Source: Gymnorhina tibicen (taxonomy: Eukaryota > Chordata > Aves > Passeriformes > Artamidae). Taken from it: 64,000 bases of DNA. Positions 57,516 to 64,000 of this stretch are shown here, piece by piece. The first letter of the stretch is position 1, and every line of letters starts with the position of its first letter. The position numbers and the translations under genes are program-made. Where the stretch lies: the NCBI GenBank assembly GCA_013399875.1, contig VXAZ01006903.1, forward strand, positions 1 to 64,000, read 5' to 3'. A model generated the notes under the pieces. The model ran no database searches. It was not told the DNA's origin and worked only from the letters and a program-made list of their open reading frames with translations.

Positions 57516-57900
57516 ATTTGAGGATCAGAGGGATGGAGCAGAGGAAAGAATTGGGAATGGTCGGCCTGGAGAACAGAAGCTTTGGGGTGACCTCATCGTG
57601 ACACTCCAGTGCCTGAAGGAGCTGACAGGAAACATGGAGAGAGACAATTTACAAGGGATGGAGGGACAGGACACAGGGAATGGCTTCCCACTGCCAGAGG
57701 GCAGGGATAGATGGGATATTGGGAAGGAATTGTTCCCTGTGAGAGTGGGCAGGCCCTGGCACAGGGTGCCCACAGAAGCTGTGGCTGCCCCTGGATCCCT
57801 GGGAGTGTCCAACGCCAGGCTGGACGGGGCTTGGAGCAACCTGGGATAGTGGAAGGTGTCCCTGCCCATGGCAGGGGGTGAGACTGGATGGGCTTTAATT
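57516..57900 (+). mobile_element. CR1 3' segment, type I, lacking the tail
   Basis: Sense: 'ggtcggcctggagaacagaa', 'ggggtgacctcatcgtgaca', 'cccactgccagagggcaggg', 'tgggatattgggaaggaatt', 'ggctgcccctggatccctgg' and 'gtggaaggtgtccctgccca'. Stops at 'gatgggctttaat', so the last 40-50 bp and tail are missing. Counterpart of the 37.9 kb copy. Confidence 0.95.
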
Positions 57901-59894
57901 TCCATCTGGGAATAAAGTAAAAAAACCCCCAATCTATCACGTTTAAATATTTGAACAAGTTGTGGAGAGTTTGGGAGTCTCTGGTGCCTTTCAAGATCCA
58001 AGTGACCTGCTCTGCAGTCTGAGAGGTTTGTCATGAAAACCTTTTTTTTTTTTGAGAAACACCTCTGACTTTTGTGACTCCTTTTCACAGCTCTGAGCCC
58101 ACCACCATTCCATTCCCTATCTCCCTCCCTCCCTTCCTTCTGTAGGCCTTCACCCAGTAGAAATTACTGATCTTATGAAGTATCTTGCTCTTGGATTCTC
58201 AGCAGGAGAAGATCCCACAGAGTCAACCACAAACACACATTACTGGATCTGTTGTTATTGTCCCTCACATTTGCTCCTAATTTCCATTCAGAAGAATGAA
58301 AATGTAACTGCACTGTTCTCTTAACCCAGAATAACTTCGATATTTAAAAAAAAATGTCCACTGGAGAAAATTATTAGCTGATGTAACTTGATTTATTAAA
58401 AGTTAAATTGAAGGAAATAGGTTCATCCTTACCAATAGGATTTTTCTCACTTTTTCTGGAGAAAACAAGTAGATGCCCCTTTTAATTGAGAAAGTGCCTT
58501 TTATTATTGCTTGAATATATTAGTTTTACCTAATAATTCATTCATCAGGGACACTACGCCAAATTAATTGTAAAGGAGGAATGAAGCATTAACATTTAAA
58601 CACCTATTACACTATTCTTAAAACAGTTAAATGGCTGTATTAAAATAACACAGCAATGCTTAAATCAACAATTCCTGTCTTTTAAGTTCAGCTGGCTCCA
58701 TCCATACTACCAGCAAGATAATTAAGCACTGGTACTTTTGCCTTTTGGCTACTAATAGATTAGCATGAACAGCAAATACAACCAGAGAAATAGCTCACTA
58801 TGTTCTTTTAATAGGCATATTTTAAAAATGAATACAAAGTTAGAGGGATATACTTGAAAAAAAAAAATTCCTGAAAAAAAAAAAGAAGAAATTTTCCTAA
58901 AAATCTAGCGCAAAACATGTAGGTTTCGTTCCTGTGCTTTATTTATTTAATTCTTTTTTGCTCATTTTGCTCTTACCAAGCTTCCCCTGGGGTTGTTTCA
59001 AGTACTCGTATTATCTTAAGTCTATTAAAGTAAAGCTGAAATGCCCTGTGATTTTTTTCCCCTTTATATTCTTTTGAAGAACCCATTTCTTGTCTTGCAG
59101 CCATTGAATCGAATGAAAAGACTGCATTATGTACCAATCATGTTTTAACATCTAAAAGTGCAGTTTACATTTACTCCTAAGCCTGGGAAGGTGGAGAAGA
59201 ACAAAGCCTATGTGCTCAGGTTTTAAGATCTGCATGGTTCTGACTTATTGTTTGAGAAATCATTTCTGGCACTGTTTAAATGAACACTTTACATTAACTG
59301 GCTGCACTGATGTGTTTCCCATTAAAAAAAAAAAGAAGAAAAAAATTAAGTAAGTAAAAGGAAACAAGAAAAGAAGACATAAAGGTGGCCCAGGTTCACA
59401 AGCAGCTTTAAATACTGCAGCCTCCATAGTTTTCTGTGAGAGAACATGAGCAGCTCTCTGCCCTTGTACCACTCTAACAAGAAAATCCAGGGTGTAAAAC
59501 ACCGAGTAGTTACATGAAATTTTCCTTTCCCATTTGTGCCCATGCTCTTCATTTCAAATACAAAATGTGCTGGAGAGAAAGGGACGGTGACAGAACTGCA
59601 TGAAGTGTCGCCCACAGGCCACAGCATCATAAAACCTCTCAGTGACAGGAATTAGTCAAAGTTAAATTCGGAATGCCACGTGGTTTGGCAGAGACTCAGC
59701 TCCAGGAGCCAGGGTCAGGCTGAGGGGTGACACGGACAGCAGTTCCTGGAGAAACCTTGGAATGCAAGAGGGTGCTGTGGGTTTGTAAAGCTGATGAAAT
59801 AATAGTATCAGCAATACAGGGAAGGCTTAATATTTCAGGCAACTATTTCTTCACAAGCTGTATCAGGCAAAGAGTTAACTCCCTGGGGACTGTG
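57901..59894. other. unique intergenic sequence
   Basis: A+T-rich, with a CCCT/CCTT-rich run at about 58113-58142 and A-rich tracts near 58857-58890 and 59325-59345. No gene recognised. Confidence 0.5.
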
Positions 59895-59945
59895 TCCTTC
59901 CTTCCTCCCTTCCTTCCTTCCTCCCTGCCTTCCTCTTTTCTCCCA
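59895..59945. repeat. (CCTT)n polypyrimidine tract
   Basis: About 50 bp of CCTT/CCCT units with almost no purine. Such tracts are length-variable and may form triplex DNA. Confidence 0.85.
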
Positions 59946-60039
59946 GAAATACGCAGCAGAAATCTTTTGTGGGGACCAAGTTTTTCTTTCTCCAGCTTCT
60001 CAAACCGGGCCTTTTATTTCGGTCGAGACGCCTGTCCAA

Positions 60040-60770
60040 TTTTAGCTGTGCTGCCAGGCACCCGCTCAGCTGCTCTTGCACTCAGCTTTGGGAAGAAAAT
60101 GAGATGAAAAACCCCTGGGTCAAGATGAAGGTGGGGAGATCACTCACCAATTACCTTCATGGGCAAAACTGACTTACCCAGGGGAAACTAACACAACTAA
60201 TTGCCAATTAAAATAGGGTTGGGCAGTGAGAAATAAATTAAAAGCCCACCTTCATTGCCAGCTCCCCTGCATCCTTCCCAAACAGCACAGAGGGCGTGGA
60301 GAATGGGGAGCTCTGGCTGGTCCGTGATACTTCACCCCTGTCCCTCCTTCCTCCTCTCACCTTCCCCCTGTCTGTGCCCATGGGCTGCAATCCTGCAGGA
60401 TAACCCTGCTTCAGGGTGGGACTCAGTCCTTGCCAGGGTCCTCTCCACAGGCTCTGGGGAAATACCTGCTCCACTGGAGTCTCTTCCATGAAATGAAGGG
60501 TAAACTCTGCTCCAGCACCTGGAAAATCTTCTCCCCCTCTTTCTTTTCTGATCTTCATGTCCACTTTTCTTTTTCTCACTTTTCCCCCTTCACTCCTCAC
60601 TGCCTGTGCAAGTGTTTTCCCCCTTCTTAAATATATTTTCACATCAGAGCAGCCCTGTATGCTTCCCCCCTCTCCTCCAAAAATCCTGGCCACTGACATC
60701 ACTGACTGGAGCTCTCTATCCCACTGCAGTCTCTGATAGGAGCTTCTTTATCTTCATCCACTTCTTAAGA
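60040..60770 (-). mobile_element. ERVL-type LTR, about 730 bp, antisense
   Basis: Plus-strand words match the antisense reading of an abundant avian ERVL LTR as I recall it: 'cccctgggtcaagatgaagg', 'ggggagatcactcaccaatt', 'accttcatgggcaaaactga', 'tgccaattaaaatagggttg', 'ctgctccagcacctggaaaa', 'cactcctcactgcctgtgc' and 'tttcccccttcttaaatata', ending around 'tgataggagcttc'. Sense is minus. The AATAAA that normally lies near 'attgccaat' is mutated away. Outer ends are diverged, so the limits are approximate. No internal viral genes. Solo LTR. Confidence 0.8.
60627..60640 (-). promoter_or_regulatory. TATA-like element of the LTR
   Basis: The minus strand reads GAAAATATATTTAA, in the place where this LTR family carries its promoter TATA box. 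Activity unknown. Confidence 0.35.
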
Positions 60771-61212
60771 AAGGAATTAGCCAAACAATTAGCAATTTAG
60801 ATAGTAAGAGTTGGAGGTTATAGCCATGATGAAGTTCTGGGGCCTGAGAGAGCAGCTAGAGGAATAAATTCAGATTATTTGTACCTGGCAGAGCAGGTAT
60901 ACCTGGCAGCGTGGCAAAGAAAAAAAAAAATGTTTCTTACAGATCAGTTTAAATAATTCTGGTCAGGTTTCTCCACCTGCTTTTGCCTGGGTAACAAAGT
61001 GATTGTTTTAGAAAGAACAAATAATGAAAATAACTTCTGGGACTTATAAACACTGCAAACGGTGAATTAAAATTATACTTTTTATTTCTGGATGGTAAAA
61101 AAGTGTTTCTTGAGATTGGTAGTCAGTGCTCTTTCAAAAGAAGGCGAATTGCAAGCTTTGTGTGTGTTGGGTTGTGTCCTCACTAACGAGATCAGCTGGT
61201 ACCTCCCTCAAA
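60771..61212. other. unique intergenic sequence
   Basis: Contains an A-rich tract near 60918-60930. No recognised feature. Confidence 0.5.
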
Positions 61213-62112
61213 TCATTTAGGATTTACCCGGTATCCACATGCAAAAATGTTCCACGTGGCTGATAGAGAGGCCAAAACCAGCTCAGGTTGTGCCCAGAAC
61301 TTCCAGAGGTAAAGCCCTCGAGTGTCTGGAGCTGGAAATCTGCCTCGGGGGGTTTCAGGCACAAATGTGGTTTTCAAACAGTTCCTTTTACGACGTGAAC
61401 TAAAACTGCTCCGGTGGCTGTGGGGACACTTCAGGATGGTCTCCATGACAAACAACAGCAGCTGTAAAAGCCACTCTCTCTGTGCAGCCAAAGCAGAGGC
61501 ATGTGACGCCAGTAAATCGTTATTAGGCAGAATAAAATTAATGTATTTGGGCTCAGAACAAACTAGTAAGTGTAGTAACACAGTGTGGCCAGGGACTGCA
61601 AACAGGGTTGGCAAATCCAGACACACTGGCACAGGAGGATGAGCAAGGTGCCCACCGAGACAGCAACAAATAGGAGACAGGCAAGTGATAAAAATTGCCA
61701 GGCTAAGGAAAAGATGAGCATAAGGGGCTGCAAAAGGGCAGAACTTCCCCCCCCCCGCCCCCAGGAGACAACAGGGATGTTTGGTGAAGCCAGAAAACCA
61801 AATTAATGTGAACAATGGCTGGGGTTCCACTTTAGGGGGGTTTGGGCAGAAACCTAAAAATGTCACAAATGTAACAAAGGGGAAAAAAAAGAAGTTGAAG
61901 AAAATAAGAAGGTTCACGTTGGTTTCAACTTCTGTCCTCACAGACCTCTCAAGGCCTAAGTGACCAGGAACCTCGGAGGACTGTGTCCATCTCCACCATT
62001 TCCATGGCACCAGCTCCATGGTAGCAGTGCTTGTAGATAATTTAAAAGCAATTTTTGAAGCCCTGCAGCTCTTTTGTTTGTAGGGCTGATGGCAAATAAT
62101 GTGTAAGAACAA
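61213..62112 (-). other. longest open frame (299 codons), probably non-coding
   Basis: An uninterrupted antisense frame of 299 codons with no domain I recognise. Its residues are low-complexity and cysteine/leucine/phenylalanine-rich (FFNFFFFPFVTFVTF; LSLAIFITCLSPICCCLGG). It crosses a C10GC5 homopolymer at 61747-61762, and a plus-strand frame of 106 codons overlaps it. No splice or promoter context is evident. Most likely a chance frame. Confidence 0.15.
61747..61762. repeat. C-rich homopolymer
   Basis: C10, G, C5. Slippage-prone and a likely sequencing-error site. Confidence 0.9.
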
Positions 62113-63129
62113 GCAACTGGTTAGGAAATTTATTGTCCATGAAGGAATTTAATAAAGTTTAATTTTTTTTCTTTGATTTTAAAACTAGTTTGATTATCAG
62201 TTTTCTAAACACCTCCATCACGAGTATTTAAAATTCTCTAATCAATAGGTAATGCATTCACACAAGCACATACAGATTGCTCTGCAACATTAACATGGAT
62301 TTTGCTGTGGGTAAGGGCTTTGAGCTCTGACAGGGCCACTTTTTACAAAATATGTGGATTTCTCTTGGCCAAGATGGATTGCTGAGCTTTCTTGGGTAAA
62401 GACAGGAATAATTACTCTAAGCTGAACGGTGATGGAGCCTTACTGCAATAAATGCTGCTCTACAGAATAAATTGAAGAGCTCCACGCCGAATCTCCCTGA
62501 CAAACACCAGGGTAGATGTAGAGCAGCAGCTCAGCGGTCATTTAGACAGAATCTGTTTTTTCAGCAGTGGGCAAAAACAGGTTCAGAGGGGAAAACACAA
62601 GGAAAAGGCAGTGGTACACACTCCCCTGAATAATTTTGTTGTCCCAGCCTCTAACCAAAGATGTTCCGGAGAGAAAACACGTCGTTAAACACCTCTCCTA
62701 ATCCTCCAGTGCTCTGCTCTCCCATGCTCCTGCTCAGTTTTCCCTGATATTTCCACCCCACGCTGTTCTGTGATAACAAGTCCCACAGGTCCCACAAATC
62801 CGCTGCCAGAGCTGGGGTTTGTTGGCCTTGAGCTGCCTGTTTCACCAGGGATCATCCTGGGAGAAACACGGAATGATTCCTTTCCCTCCTGTCGCGTCAG
62901 TGCCCAGCTCAATCTCCTTTCTGCCCCAGGATTCCAGGGCAATCCTGGAAGCCGTTCCCCAACTCTGTCACCCGCCTGATCCTTCACAGAAACATCCCAA
63001 ATCCTGTCTCCTCTTCTAGATAAGGCAGTTTTGTAGAATAGATCAATTAAGCAAATTGTCCAATACTACAGATGGTCAAGTCAAGTGATGGATGTTGGCA
63101 GCCGGCAAATGCGGCGTGGTTTAGTGAGA
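62113..63129. other. unique intergenic sequence
   Basis: 62690-62990 is moderately GC-rich with overlapping frames up to 100 codons and no domain. Confidence 0.45.
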
Positions 63130-63198
63130 ATGGGAAATTTGGGCAAAGGTTGGACTTGCTGATCTTCTCTGACCTTAATGATTCCATGATTCCCTGAC
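63130..63198 (+). mobile_element. short CR1 3' end, type V
   Basis: 'aatttgggcaaaggttggac', 'ttgctgatcttctctgacct' and 'taatgattccatgattcc'. About 70 bp. Confidence 0.8.
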
Positions 63199-63759
63199 TG
63201 TATGAATCTAAGGATGCTTTGCCATTTAACAGGTTTATTCATTTGGGCTGAAGCCCCTGAACTTCCCTAAAAAATTCCCAGGAAGGAAAAGGTACCACTG
63301 ACCAGCAAGAAAATGCTGCGTGCCATCAGACTGCTTTGTCTGGATGGTTACAGAAAGAATTTCGGGAGATTATCCACTGATTGGGGACACAGGTAGATTT
63401 GAAATGGATTGAAATATAGTTGGTTGCACGCCATAATTTCTGTGGATTAATGCTTATTCCAGTCTGATAGGATTTGCTCAGATTGTATGTGAGTATTGCA
63501 AGTTCTGGGAGTTATCTGTAGAGAATAATCTGGGAATTATCTTGCACCGAGCAGGAGCAAAATCCTCTTCACAGTTCCTGACACCAATCCAATTAGTACA
63601 AAGTAACCTGCATTCGTTTTCGTCCAAGCACAATACCTATTAGAAATGAGTGAGTTTGGGTTTGTTTCGTGTATTTTCCATCTATCTGAAAATGAATAAT
63701 GTGGATTTGTCTACAAACACTATTTAGAAATCAGTGCCCGAAATACATTTCATAGAATG
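63199..63759. other. unique intergenic sequence
   Basis: No recognised feature. Confidence 0.5.
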
Positions 63760-63830
63760 ATGAAACCACAGAATATCCCCAGCTGGAAGGGACCTACAGG
63801 GATCAGGGAGTCCAACTCCTGTCTGTGCAA
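63760..63830 (-). mobile_element. short CR1 3' tail, type III
   Basis: Antisense: 'gatgaaaccacagaatatcc', 'ccagctggaagggacctaca' and 'gggatcagggagtccaactc', then 'ctgtctgtgcaa'. Confidence 0.87.
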
Positions 63831-64000
63831 ATATTTGTTACCAGACTCCATGAAAAGCTACAACCGCAGTTCAGGACTTCAGAGAGAGATTTGGAGGTTT
63901 AGAATTTTTTAAAAAAATGGGCCTCTATTCAGAAAGCTGGGTGGGGTGGAGGGGCTGTGCAATGTGTGAAGATCCCTGGAACTAAAGAAAGACTTGAAAA

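Noticed and set aside
57525..58088. 187-codon antisense frame
   Set aside because: Mostly antisense CR1; the same peptide pattern (IPGCSKPRPAW, GIQGQPQLLWAPCARA) recurs in every antisense type I copy.
1..64000. tRNA, rRNA, snRNA, tRNA-derived SINE or CRISPR array
   Set aside because: I saw no A/B-box tRNA pattern, no rRNA sequence and no regularly spaced direct repeats with unique spacers. I could not run covariance models.

Overview
The window looks like bird nuclear DNA, most likely from a songbird or another neoavian. The main evidence is about 35 pieces of CR1 (chicken repeat 1), the non-LTR retrotransposon that dominates avian genomes, plus three or four LTRs that resemble avian endogenous-retrovirus LTRs I know. 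Base composition is A+T-leaning with GC-rich islands, and most of those islands are CR1 or LTR copies. I recognise no host protein-coding gene, tRNA, rRNA, snRNA or CRISPR. Open frames over 100 codons are either translated CR1 or LTR sequence or lack any recognisable domain. The best description is an intergenic stretch or the inside of a very long intron.

Layout. 1-5.8 kb: unique sequence with three short CR1 copies. 5.8-6.9 kb: a CpG-rich LTR-like block with a polyadenylation signal and two CTCF-consensus motifs. 9.5-10.7 kb: two CR1 copies in opposite orientation, one keeping part of the reverse-transcriptase palm. 12.4-13.6 kb: A+T-rich microsatellites. 14.2-29.9 kb: the CR1-densest part, with nested and folded-back copies and one single-N base that appears to hide missing sequence. 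29.2 kb: a weak exon-like open frame. 30-38 kb: sparse CR1. 38.3-43.3 kb: the longest CR1-free interval, containing a small CpG-rich patch. 43.4 kb: an old ERVL-type LTR fragment, near one copy of an unnamed short dispersed repeat. 45.6-57.9 kb: CR1 copies, including a rare internal ORF2 segment and a CR1 interrupted by an LTR that carries the second single N. 60.0-60.8 kb: another antisense ERVL-type LTR. 60.8-64 kb: unique sequence and two CR1 tails.

The CR1 copies fall into informal groups that I label by diagnostic words; these are not database names. Type I carries AGGTGTCCCTGCCC. Type II reads AAGGCCTCCAAGGCCATC on the antisense strand. Type III ends GGATATTCTGTGATTCCATG. Type IV is the GC-rich copy at 22.1-22.7 kb. 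Type V is an older form with a 'ttggactggatgatc' core. All copies are 5'-truncated or internally deleted, and none can move by itself. Family assignments come from remembered consensus sequences, not from a search.

I did not find an undescribed gene system. The points most worth checking are the two suspicious single-N joins, the CTCF-motif pair in the LTR-like block, the CR1-free interval, the unnamed dispersed repeat and the exon-like frame at 29.2 kb.
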